In this document: piece by piece, positions 23,912 to 30,249 of the stretch | Layout of the letters: each line of letters begins with the position of its first letter | How positions within the stretch are numbered: position 1 is the stretch's first letter | From: a virus | IMG/VR virus record: IMGVR_UViG_3300032562_000129 | Coordinates: 1-30,323 of that record | DNA: 30,323 nt | Strand: one strand, 5' to 3' | Translations under genes and position numbers: made by a program | Notes under the pieces: generated by a model | Seen by the model: only the letters and a program-made list of their open reading frames with translations | What the model was told of the DNA's origin: nothing | Databases searched by the model: none

Positions 23912-24435
23912 TCTGTAACATCGTCATTCTTTGTGCTATTGATTTACATGGTGACTCGGTTTACTATGTTGCACCAGTTCCCAAGCCAGCGCTCGGGCTT
24001 GGCCTTACCGCATGTTATGTTTTAGCTCATGCTTTGTTACGTTTTTTAGGGCTTTGTTACGTTTTGTTTTTGCTAAGTTGTTGATTTTAAAGCAATGTTA
24101 TATGTTACGTTTTTTTTTGAAATTGAATAAGCGGGTAATCGCTCGACCTTCTCGGCAAGTGCGGAGCAAATCTGCATAACTTAATTTTGGCGCCGTTTTC
24201 TCTATTTTCTATTTTTTATAACTTTATTACATTACATACCTAAACACATATTTTCACCTTACAAATCAACAACTTACGGCGTTACGTTTTGCGTTACGTT
24301 TTACCCTAATGTTACATAACATTATCACATCGACCCTATTCATTTTGTAACAACCTGAACCAGTTCCGTGATTTAGCCCTACGCTCACATTGCATATGCG
24401 TAACATCGTGTTGCGCCAAAAACGGCTCAAAACAC
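23912..24435. other. Long AT-rich non-coding region with GTTACGTTTT repeats
   Basis: No gene is supported in these 520 bases. Five exact GTTACGTTTT copies lie at 24036, 24056, 24104, 24281 and 24293, with a one-base variant (GTTATGTTTT) at 24014, all in one orientation. Pair spacings of 20-22 and 12 bases recur. T-tracts and an AATGTTA/TAACATT dyad accompany them. The layout is iteron-like and could mark a replication origin, or be a regulatory zone upstream of P2. Confidence 0.6.
24308..24323. repeat. Inverted repeat AATGTTA-CA-TAACATT
   Basis: Perfect 7-bp arms with a 2-base centre, beginning six bases after the last GTTACGTTTT copy and about 110 bases upstream of P2. Candidate protein-binding site. 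Confidence 0.55.
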
Positions 24436-24464
24436 TTGACATAACTATAACATTGTGTTATACT
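24436..24464 (+). promoter_or_regulatory. Right-arm promoter P2 (near consensus)
   Basis: Consensus TTGACA (24436-24441), exactly 17 bases, then TATACT (24459-24464) with an extended TG-T. Predicted start near 24471. Very similar to P3 at 26517. Confidence 0.88.
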
Positions 24465-24470
24465 ATATAG

Positions 24471-24492
24471 ATGGTGGGAGATCACCCATCAT
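24471..24492 (+). other. 5'-terminal stem-loop of the P2 transcript
   Basis: ATGGTGGG and CCCATCAT form an 8-bp stem with one G-U pair around loop AGATCA. It starts 7 bases after the -10, at the predicted transcript end. Confidence 0.6.
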
Positions 24493-24512
24493 AATCAGAG
24501 CAGTTAGTTTTT

Positions 24513-24545
24513 CTGACAAATGTCAGATTTTATTAGAGGAGTTAG
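24513..24545 (+). repeat. Dyad copy 3 and shared 33-bp leader segment
   Basis: The core CTGACAAATGTCAG is at 24513-24526 and the arms reach 7 bp. These 33 bases, through the ribosome site ATTAGAGGAGTTAG, are identical to 26584-26616 downstream of P3. Confidence 0.92.
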
Positions 24546-24549
24546 TACC

Positions 24550-24768
24550 ATGGACAACTGGAAAGAATGTCACACTTGCGGTGACGACATACACATAGAA
24601 CGATGGTCATTAGGTTATCGTCATTGCTTATTTTGTGGTGAAGACCACGCTCGTGCCGAACGTGCATCATGGACGATAGTCCAAGAGTACAACAAAGGTG
24701 GCTACATGTTTGTTACATCTACGCAAGCACCTACAACTGTGAAACAGATTAACCCCAAAAAGATTTAA
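24550..24768 (+). CDS. Small four-cysteine zinc-finger protein (72 aa)
   Basis: I chose the ATG at 24550, 8 bases after AGAGGAG. An in-frame ATG at 24520 lies inside the dyad and has no ribosome site. The product has C7-x2-C10 and C26-x2-C29 (CHTCGDD, then RHCLFCGED) with ERWSLGYRH between them, then a basic segment. It ends TTVKQINPKKI. I recognise the type from environmental phages, but it has no named function. It heads the P2 unit. Confidence 0.75.
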   Translation: MDNWKECHTCGDDIHIERWSLGYRHCLFCGEDHARAERASWTIVQEYNKGGYMFVTSTQAPTTVKQINPKKI

Positions 24769-24772
24769 CATC

Positions 24773-25024
24773 ATGGCACATTTTAAATTTACCTCAACAC
24801 AACCATTGCTAGGTCAGGCACAAATACCCCATAAGTACTTGGTCAAAGCATTAAAGCCATACAAGCGTGACTTGAAACGACGTTCTGTATCTGCATACAA
24901 GTACGAACTTGAACTTGAGCGGAGTTCTAGAAAACTCAACAGAAGAATGCCGATTGGCGTGATTAGAGCGTTCGGACATACGCACTACTTTGCAGGGTGC
25001 TATATCGGTGCAGAGAATGATTAA
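24773..25024 (+). CDS. Unknown basic protein (83 aa)
   Basis: The ATG lies 4 bases after the upstream stop and lacks a clear ribosome site, so translation is probably coupled. The product is basic: IPHKYLVKALKPYKRDLKRR, then SSRKLNRRMPIGVIRAFG, ending HYFAGCYIGAEND. No known domain is recognised. High positive charge may mean nucleic acid binding, but nothing else supports this. Confidence 0.6.
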   Translation: MAHFKFTSTQPLLGQAQIPHKYLVKALKPYKRDLKRRSVSAYKYELELERSSRKLNRRMPIGVIRAFGHTHYFAGCYIGAEND

Positions 25025-25031
25025 CAAAAAT

Positions 25032-25045
25032 CTGACAAATGTCAG
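25032..25045 (+). repeat. CTGACAAATGTCAG dyad, copy 4
   Basis: Exact core 7 bases after the stop of the 83-aa gene. The next arm position could form a U-G pair. It precedes the ribosome site of the 59-aa gene. Confidence 0.92.
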
Positions 25046-25073
25046 GAAAGCATAACATCAGTAAAGGAACAAC

Positions 25074-25253
25074 ATGGACATTACAGTAAGAGTTAAGAAC
25101 ACATACGGCAAAACGGTTTTTTATCCTGAGTGCAGATTGGCTCAGCAGTTTGCCGACATGCTCGGTCAGAAGACGTTGACCCGTGACGACTTGACCAAGA
25201 TCAAGAACATGGAAGTTAACATTGTCATTAAACACGAGGAGGTTCAGTTATGA
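25074..25253 (+). CDS. Unknown small protein (59 aa)
   Basis: An ATG with AAAGGAA upstream opens a 59-residue frame: MDITVRVKNTYGKTVFYPEC, then LAQQFADMLGQKTLTRDDLT and a C-terminal strand MEVNIVIKHEEVQL. The alternation of strands and a helix looks like a small folded domain. Its stop overlaps the start of the next gene. No family is recognised, but its ribosome site, position and overlap support it as real. Confidence 0.7.
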   Translation: MDITVRVKNTYGKTVFYPECRLAQQFADMLGQKTLTRDDLTKIKNMEVNIVIKHEEVQL

Positions 25254-25345
25254 GTTTATTCACGCACGAGGAGCGCATCATGCGCATTGTTTTCTTAGTT
25301 GCCATTATCGTGGTGCTATTAGATGTATTTATTTGGAGGACATGA
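25250..25345 (+). CDS. 31-residue single-pass membrane protein
   Basis: The ATG overlaps the previous stop (ATGA), with GAGGAGG 7 bases upstream, one of the best ribosome sites in the window. The product is a charged N-terminus (MSLFTHEERIMR) followed by a hydrophobic span (IVFLVAIIVVLLDVFIW) and RT. Its stop overlaps the next ATG (TGATG). Small inner-membrane phage proteins of this size often modify host functions or lysis. No specific role can be given. Confidence 0.65.
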   Translation: MSLFTHEERIMRIVFLVAIIVVLLDVFIWRT

Positions 25346-25542
25346 TGACACAGTTTTACGCACGAGTCGCTAACAAGAGCGACATGGGCAAAGAGGGCGA
25401 GGTTCTACATATTGTGCAATGGGAAACTGAATCGAGTTTTCGTGAGATGCACGTTTATGCGTCAGATCCGATGCAAGCCATCAAAAAGGTTCGTAGTTTA
25501 TTAACACAAAGACTAGCGCAAGCTATAACAGAGGATATTTAA
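25345..25542 (+). CDS. Unknown small protein (65 aa)
   Basis: GGAGG lies 5 bases before the ATG at 25345, which I prefer to the adjacent ATG at 25342. The product (MTQFYARVANKSDMGKEGEV, then SDPMQAIKKVRSLLTQRLAQ) shows N-terminal strands and a C-terminal helix. The frame upstream of this start lacks a ribosome site and runs through the membrane-protein gene. It is coupled to its neighbours by a TGATG overlap. No family is recognised. Confidence 0.7.
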   Translation: MTQFYARVANKSDMGKEGEVLHIVQWETESSFREMHVYASDPMQAIKKVRSLLTQRLAQAITEDI

Positions 25543-25543
25543 C

Positions 25544-26506
25544 ATGGGATATAGAACAGTACAAGCGTGTCCGTTTATACGGAACTATTCGGAAGCATTG
25601 CATTTCCACAGTGTTATCAAGCCCTTACGAGGTAGACCTGACATGCGCCCACTCGGTAATCGCAGAGATGCCGACGCATACAACATTCGCATGGAAGGCG
25701 AAAACGTACAGATAGTGCACTATCGTCGCCCAGTCATTACGTTTAGACCCGACAACACCATCAAGCTCAATATGTACTACGATAGTGCGAACTGTAATCA
25801 GCTCTTTGAACAGGTTTTGGCTCTGCGTGCGTATCAGGAGGATTTTAACAACGTCATTCAATTGCCCAACGGCAATAAGTACATCTACAAGCACGAGGTC
25901 AATCTGAAGGTTGAGGAGAACGTGTTGAGCAAAGATCGGCTGAGCGTGATTGACCCAAAGGCCGTGATTGACTTGGTACTGAAGAAGGACGTAGCTCGTG
26001 ATTTGCGTAAGCGTTATGCTCCGTTTCTGACATATGTCAGAAATATGATTAAGTTGCGCAAGCACACACTTACACATTCAAGCCATCAGTACTATGCAAG
26101 GCAAGTGGACCAAGAGATTGTTACATTTTACTATGATGAACTAAAAGATTACTTTGACTTATCACCATCATCAGCAGGTAACGCATATTTTCACTTAGAT
26201 CGTAGCCATTGCAAATATCTATTGGGTGGTGCGGATCGAGAACTGCATACGTTCAGATTCATGGAGTTATTGGAGAGCGGTGACACTTCTAAGTATCACG
26301 AAGCCATGTTGCAGTTAGCAATTACTTCACTTAATCATGCGATACGCAGAGAATTGACATCGTTCAACGTGACTGTGGCTAGACTCAAATCAATAGTGAC
26401 TGAGCCTATTTACTACCACTATCGTAAAGAATGCCTCGAATGGGTTAAGTTGCCGATTGGCAAACTCCCACACAACAGGTACGACGGTTGGTTGCCCCAA
26501 GAATGA
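25544..26506 (+). CDS. Unknown phage protein (320 aa)
   Basis: The ATG follows the upstream TAA by one base, with GAGGAT about 7 bases upstream. The N-terminal part (RPLGNRRDADAYNIRMEGEN, then VQIVHYRRPVITFRPDNTIK) looks like a beta domain seen in other phage hypothetical proteins. The rest is helical and charged, with RDLRKRYAPFLTYVRNM and HAIRRELTSFNVTVARLKS. There is no catalytic motif I can name. The gene carries a fully palindromic relative of the dyad at 26024-26043. It ends just before P3. Confidence 0.65.
   Translation: MGYRTVQACPFIRNYSEALHFHSVIKPLRGRPDMRPLGNRRDADAYNIRMEGENVQIVHYRRPVITFRPDNTIKLNMYYDSANCNQLFEQVLALRAYQEDFNNVIQLPNGNKYIYKHEVNLKVEENVLSKDRLSVIDPKAVIDLVLKKDVARDLRKRYAPFLTYVRNMIKLRKHTLTHSSHQYYARQVDQEIVTFYYDELKDYFDLSPSSAGNAYFHLDRSHCKYLLGGADRELHTFRFMELLESGDTSKYHEAMLQLAITSLNHAIRRELTSFNVTVARLKSIVTEPIYYHYRKECLEWVKLPIGKLPHNRYDGWLPQE
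26024..26043. repeat. 20-bp perfect palindrome related to the dyad, inside a coding region
   Basis: The core is CTGACATATGTCAG with TA in place of AA in the centre, flanked by TTT and AAA. It encodes part of FLTYVRN in the 320-aa gene. It is the only copy found inside a gene, and lies about 560 bases upstream of the P3 dyad. Confidence 0.8.
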
Positions 26507-26516
26507 GCCAAAATGC

Positions 26517-26545
26517 TTGACATAGTTATTATACTGTGTTACAAT
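26517..26545 (+). promoter_or_regulatory. Right-arm promoter P3
   Basis: Consensus TTGACA (26517-26522), 17 bases, then TACAAT (26540-26545) with an extended TG-T. Closely matches P2. It drives the moxR-like gene and those after it. Confidence 0.88.
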
Positions 26546-26548
26546 GTT

Positions 26549-26578
26549 ATATATAGTAGAAATTCGTCTGCTATATAT
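26549..26578 (+). other. 5'-terminal stem-loop of the P3 transcript
   Basis: ATATATAGTAGA and TCTGCTATATAT pair over up to 12 bp with one G-U around loop AATTCG. A transcript starting near 26552 would keep about 9 of these pairs. Confidence 0.65.
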
Positions 26579-26583
26579 TTTTC

Positions 26584-26616
26584 CTGACAAATGTCAGATT
26601 TTATTAGAGGAGTTAG
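26584..26616 (+). repeat. Dyad copy 5 and shared 33-bp leader segment
   Basis: Core at 26584-26597, identical through 26616 to the P2 leader. It ends 2 bases before the moxR-like ATG at 26619. Confidence 0.92.
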
Positions 26617-26618
26617 AA

Positions 26619-27683
26619 ATGTCAGAAGTTAGATTCGGTAAAACAGTTACCCTTAAGCAAGCAGCCACATTGATTCGCACCAATCCTGAGACTCGATTCT
26701 GTCTATTAGGCGAGCCAGGTATCGGTAAGAGTTCATTGCTCAAAGACGTTGCCGAGGGGCTTGGATATGAGTACGCATACATTGACGTACCCAACATGGA
26801 CTTAGGCGACATTGCGATGCCAGTCATTGACCACGATACCAAGACTACTAGGTACTATCCTAATGCTAGGTTCAAGTTGCATGAGGGCAAACCATTGGTA
26901 ATTATGCTCGACGAGTTTACCAAGGGTGCTGACCCAGTAAAGAATATGCTACACCCAATGCTTGAGAAGGCTAACCCACGATGCGGTGATGTGTCATTGC
27001 ATAAAGACTGTATTGTGTTTCTGACTGGTAACCTTAGCTCTGACGGAGTAGGGGACACGATGAAAGCGCACAGCAGAAACCGTCTTGTGCCTATTCAAAT
27101 ATCCAAACCAACTGCTGACGAGTGGTTATCATGGGCTATCAACAAAGGCATCGAGCCCGAGGTGTGTGCATGGGTGTCTCGGTTCCCACAGGTTCTAGCA
27201 TCGTATACCGATGGTGGACAAAATGATAACCCCTACATCTATAACCCCAAGAAAACAACTGGAGCATTTGTATCTCCACGTTCACTTGAGACTGCTTCGA
27301 ATATCGTGAAGTCTCGCAGAGAAAATGATGCCGACTCTGTTATATCTGCATTGTCAGGTGCAATCGGTGAAGCTGGTGCTCGTGATATGCAAGCGTATAT
27401 CGAGTTCGCAGATCAACTGCCAACATGGGAGCAAGTTATAGCTACGCCAACAGTCACAAAGGTTCCCACATCACCTGGGGCTTGTGCGATTACTGTGTTC
27501 TCTGCTATCAGTAGAGTGGACAAAAACACCATTACTCCATTCATGGACTACTTAGAGCGGTTCGATGCCGAGTGGCAAGCCGTGTTCGCTATCAACATTG
27601 CGAAGACTCCAATTAAGCAGAGCATTGCGTTCTCATGCAAAGCGTTCGCTGATTGGGTTGCTAAGAATCAAGACTTACTGTAA
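26619..27683 (+). CDS. MoxR-type AAA+ ATPase
   Basis: I chose the ATG at 26619 (MSEVRFGKTV) with AGAGGAG 6 bases upstream; the longer frame from 26544 would read through the promoter leader. The 354-residue protein has Walker A GEPGIGKS at 31-38, Walker B VIMLDE at 94-99, sensor-1 FLTGN with N138, and HSRNR near 151-155 with the arginine finger. MoxR ATPases work as ring chaperones with a VWA-domain partner (RavA-ViaA, NorQ-NorD, CbbQ-CbbO). The VWA gene three genes downstream is the probable partner. The substrate is unknown. Confidence 0.88.
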   Translation: MSEVRFGKTVTLKQAATLIRTNPETRFCLLGEPGIGKSSLLKDVAEGLGYEYAYIDVPNMDLGDIAMPVIDHDTKTTRYYPNARFKLHEGKPLVIMLDEFTKGADPVKNMLHPMLEKANPRCGDVSLHKDCIVFLTGNLSSDGVGDTMKAHSRNRLVPIQISKPTADEWLSWAINKGIEPEVCAWVSRFPQVLASYTDGGQNDNPYIYNPKKTTGAFVSPRSLETASNIVKSRRENDADSVISALSGAIGEAGARDMQAYIEFADQLPTWEQVIATPTVTKVPTSPGACAITVFSAISRVDKNTITPFMDYLERFDAEWQAVFAINIAKTPIKQSIAFSCKAFADWVAKNQDLL

Positions 27684-27685
27684 AG

Positions 27686-27699
27686 CTGACAAATGTCAG
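27686..27699 (+). repeat. CTGACAAATGTCAG dyad, copy 6 (supplies a start codon)
   Basis: Core two bases after the moxR-like stop. Bases 27693-27695 are the ATG of the next gene, so the right arm encodes Met-Ser. Confidence 0.92.
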
Positions 27700-27920
27700 A
27701 ATTATTTGATTACTCTATAGATGGTTGGATAACACAAACACCATACTTAATGGAGCTATACAGAGCGGGTTACTCCGTGGGTATAGTTGGCGATGAGTAT
27801 TTGCTTGTGCGTGTACCACACCAAGACTCGGGTAGCGTTAAGCCCGAGACGATAGCCAAATTCAAAACCAAAGAGGAGTTAGCAAATATGGTTAGGTTAC
27901 TTATTGACTCAGGATCCTGA
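27693..27920 (+). CDS. Unknown small protein (75 aa)
   Basis: The ATG is inside dyad copy 6 and the TGA stop is inside copy 7. There is no good ribosome site, so translation is probably by re-initiation from the moxR-like stop 9 bases earlier. The acidic product (MSELFDYSIDGWITQTPYLM, then GYSVGIVGDEYLLVRVPHQD, then FKTKEELANMVRLLIDSGS) looks like a small alpha/beta domain. No family is recognised. Lying between the AAA+ and VWA genes, it may serve that pair. Confidence 0.65.
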   Translation: MSELFDYSIDGWITQTPYLMELYRAGYSVGIVGDEYLLVRVPHQDSGSVKPETIAKFKTKEELANMVRLLIDSGS

Positions 27921-27930
27921 CAAATGTCAG
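27917..27930 (+). repeat. CTGACAAATGTCAG dyad, copy 7 (stop and start in one element)
   Basis: TGA at 27918-27920 ends the 75-aa gene and ATG at 27924-27926 starts the next, both within the 14-base core. Confidence 0.93.
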
Positions 27931-28175
27931 AAGTAAGAACTGCATGGGTTAGACGACAGACTGGCATTGATGAAACATCGAACGGTTTGTATTTTACAGG
28001 TAAGTACGAAGTGGTAGTTACCGAATCTGGTTGGGGGCAAGTAGGCAAATTAGTATCAATTCACGATACGAAAGACGAAGCCCTCAACATGTGCTTACTG
28101 ATAAACGGTCGCACAAAACAAGAAGTAACTGAAGAAATTAGTTGGTATGGAGGAAATTATGAACGAAGAACGTAA
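27924..28175 (+). CDS. Unknown small protein (83 aa)
   Basis: The ATG is in dyad copy 7, with AGGA 9 bases upstream. The start MSEVRTAWVR is like the MoxR start MSEVRFG at both protein and DNA level, probably because both carry the dyad-type start context. The product is a small alpha/beta protein (LYFTGKYEVVVTESGWGQVG, then IHDTKDEALNMCLLINGRT). Its end overlaps the next gene by 17 bases. No family is recognised. Confidence 0.65.
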   Translation: MSEVRTAWVRRQTGIDETSNGLYFTGKYEVVVTESGWGQVGKLVSIHDTKDEALNMCLLINGRTKQEVTEEISWYGGNYERRT

Positions 28176-29346
28176 GTTGCAGAAGTGCAAAATCGCACTA
28201 ATGCGTAACCCAAAGTTTGCTTTATTGCAGGGCGTGATGATGATTGGTCGTACGCACGTACGTGATGACGTATCAAGTGCATGTACCAATGGTCGTGACG
28301 AGATCTATGGTAGGCAGTTTGTCAAAGAGTTATCCGATGCTGAGTTATGTTTTGTGATTGCTCACGAGACTGCACACAAAATGTATCGACACTTAACAAC
28401 GTGGACTAAGTTGCATGAGATTGATCCAGCATTAACCAATGCGGCTTGTGACTACGTTATTAACCTGATGCTCTGTGATCTGGATCCGACTGCGAGTGTC
28501 ATTGCTATGCCACGTTTCAAGAGCGGACCGAACAAGGGTAAGTTCATGGGTCTTATCGACGAGCGGTTCAAAGGCATGAACACCAAGCAGGTCTTTGACA
28601 TACTCAGGGAGGAGCAAGGTGAGGGTGGTGACGATGAAGGGTTCGACATTCACGACTGGGAAGGTGCGAAGAATCTAACCGACGAGGAGAAGAAGGTTCT
28701 TGAGCGTGAGGTTGACCAAGCTATTCGCCAAGGACTCATGGCACATCAGAAGAATGTGGGTAGTGGCGCAGGTGGAATGGATCGTGAGCTTGGGGATCTT
28801 ATGCAACCCAAAGTGGACTGGCGAGATCTACTGCGTGAGTTCGTTAAGTCTACATGCAAAGCCAAAGACACATCGTCATGGCGTCGTGTCAATCGTAGGT
28901 TCTTGGGCACAGGTACGTACATGCCAAGCATGATTGGACAGAAGGTCGGTCACTTGGTAATTGGTATCGACACATCAGGCTCTATCGGTAACGATGAGTT
29001 GGCTGAGTTTTTATCTGAGGTTAAAGCTATTGCCGAGGAGGTTAATCCTAGCGCAGTAGATCTAATCTATTGGGATAGCGAAGTAGCATCGCACGAGACG
29101 TATGATGAATCAACAGTATCCACAATCATCGAATCAACAAGGCCCGCTGGCGGGGGCGGGACTTCACCTAGTTGCGTATCCACATATCTCAACGAACAGA
29201 AGATCGTACCCGAGTGCGTCATTATGTTGACCGATGGTTATGTGGGCGATGACTGGGGTAGTGACTGGACTGCACCAACCATATGGGCAATCACACAAGC
29301 CAACCACGCTACTGCGGACAACGGCAAAACAATTTATCTTAATTAA
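28159..29346 (+). CDS. VWA-domain protein with HExxH metalloprotease-like N-terminus
   Basis: I chose the ATG at 28159, with GGAGG 5 bases upstream. The 395-residue protein has H69-E-T-A-H73, then N94-A-A-C-D98-Y-V-I-N, the layout of the putative-metallopeptidase/VWA family (DUF2201-type). After an acidic linker comes a VWA domain with a complete metal site: D271-T-S-G-S275, T335 and D359 in MLTDGYVGDDW. VWA proteins partner MoxR ATPases, and the ATPase gene is three genes upstream. The pair may remodel or cleave a host or phage target; the target is unknown. No membrane segment is seen. Confidence 0.85.
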   Translation: MNEERKLQKCKIALMRNPKFALLQGVMMIGRTHVRDDVSSACTNGRDEIYGRQFVKELSDAELCFVIAHETAHKMYRHLTTWTKLHEIDPALTNAACDYVINLMLCDLDPTASVIAMPRFKSGPNKGKFMGLIDERFKGMNTKQVFDILREEQGEGGDDEGFDIHDWEGAKNLTDEEKKVLEREVDQAIRQGLMAHQKNVGSGAGGMDRELGDLMQPKVDWRDLLREFVKSTCKAKDTSSWRRVNRRFLGTGTYMPSMIGQKVGHLVIGIDTSGSIGNDELAEFLSEVKAIAEEVNPSAVDLIYWDSEVASHETYDESTVSTIIESTRPAGGGGTSPSCVSTYLNEQKIVPECVIMLTDGYVGDDWGSDWTAPTIWAITQANHATADNGKTIYLN

Positions 29347-29347
29347 T

Positions 29348-29361
29348 CTGACAAATGTCAG
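29348..29361 (+). repeat. CTGACAAATGTCAG dyad, copy 8
   Basis: Core one base after the VWA gene stop. It is followed by GAAAGGAAA and the ATG of the next gene, the same layout as copy 9. Confidence 0.92.
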
Positions 29362-29374
29362 GAAAGGAAAAATC

Positions 29375-30226
29375 ATGAGTATTAGTGAATCAGCGTTATT
29401 AGTAGAGTTGAATATCAGCGTATGGCCCGCCACGAAGGTGGATAGGGATATTACCGAACAGGTAAATGCCAATGCGTCAGCAAGCAGAGACGCATCGCAG
29501 ACCAAGAAGAATCTGTTTGCAGGAACTGGTGCACGCAAGGAAATCGAGAAGTTCGCTGCGAGAGCACGCTTGTATCACAATCAGCACACACTACCTTGGG
29601 CTGACAAAGGCGAACGCTTACTGCCTACTAAGTTAGTGATGGAATACTTGACTAACATCAAAGCATACGAAGCCACGTTCAACAGTATGTGCATGAACTT
29701 CTTTGCCGACTATGACCGATTGGTGGCTGAAGCACCGATGCACTTAGGTTCTATGTTCAAAGCGAGTGACTACCCCAGTCTTGACGAGGTGAAAGATAAG
29801 TTTGGGTTCAGACGTAGCGTCAACCCCTTGCCCGAGTCTGGTGACTTTCGCTTAGATATACCGTCGCATGATTTAGAAGATCTGAAGCGGGACTACGAGA
29901 CTAAGTTTGAGGAACGGTTAGCCGATGCAATGAAGGCTCCATGGGAGAAGCTACATCGTGTGCTTACGGATATGTCAGAAAAGCTAAAGGACAATGGGGA
30001 CGACGAGAAGAAGCGGTTCCACGATTCGTTTGTGTCTAACCCAGTAGAACTGTGCGAGCTATTGACTAAGCTGAACGTGACCAATGATCCTAAGTTAGAA
30101 CAGGCAAGGCAAGAGCTTGAGCGCACCATGGTGGGTGTGCACGTTGAGGCTATCAAAGATAGCGGATACGAGCGTGAAGAACTCAAGAAGAAGGTCGATG
30201 CAATCCTCAACAAATTTGATTTCTGA
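29375..30226 (+). CDS. MoxR/VWA-associated unknown protein (283 aa)
   Basis: The ATG has AAGGAAA about 6 bases upstream. The protein is charged and mostly helical: LLVELNISVWPATKVDRDIT, then ARKEIEKFAARARLYHNQHT, a mid region (WADKGERLLPTKLVMEYLTN) and a long helical C-terminus (DYETKFEERLADAMKAPWEK, ending KKKVDAILNKFDF). Proteins beginning this way tend to accompany AAA+/VWA pairs in phages and resemble DUF3150 from memory. It could be the adaptor or substrate of that pair. Its stop lies inside dyad copy 9. Confidence 0.7.
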   Translation: MSISESALLVELNISVWPATKVDRDITEQVNANASASRDASQTKKNLFAGTGARKEIEKFAARARLYHNQHTLPWADKGERLLPTKLVMEYLTNIKAYEATFNSMCMNFFADYDRLVAEAPMHLGSMFKASDYPSLDEVKDKFGFRRSVNPLPESGDFRLDIPSHDLEDLKRDYETKFEERLADAMKAPWEKLHRVLTDMSEKLKDNGDDEKKRFHDSFVSNPVELCELLTKLNVTNDPKLEQARQELERTMVGVHVEAIKDSGYEREELKKKVDAILNKFDF

Positions 30227-30236
30227 CAAATGTCAG
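30223..30236 (+). repeat. CTGACAAATGTCAG dyad, copy 9 (supplies a stop codon)
   Basis: TGA at 30224-30226 ends the 283-aa gene. The element is followed by GAAAGGAAA and the next ATG, so the dyad series probably continues beyond the window. Confidence 0.92.
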
Positions 30237-30249
30237 GAAAGGAAACAAC

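Noticed and set aside
23896-24084. 62-residue open frame in the non-coding region
   Set aside because: It starts inside the terminator stem, has no ribosome site and reads through the GTTACGTTTT repeats.
24520-24549. Longer start for the zinc-finger gene at the ATG inside the dyad
   Set aside because: AGAGGAG sits correctly for the ATG at 24550, and no ribosome site precedes 24520.
22927-30236. CTGACAAATGTCAG as intrinsic terminators
   Set aside because: No copy is followed by a U-tract, and most lie between genes that must be transcribed together.
22927-30236. CTGACAAATGTCAG as a host LexA or lux-type box
   Set aside because: The arms and 2-base centre do not match the LexA (CTGT-N8-ACAG) or lux-box forms I know, and the sites lie downstream of the promoters, not on them.
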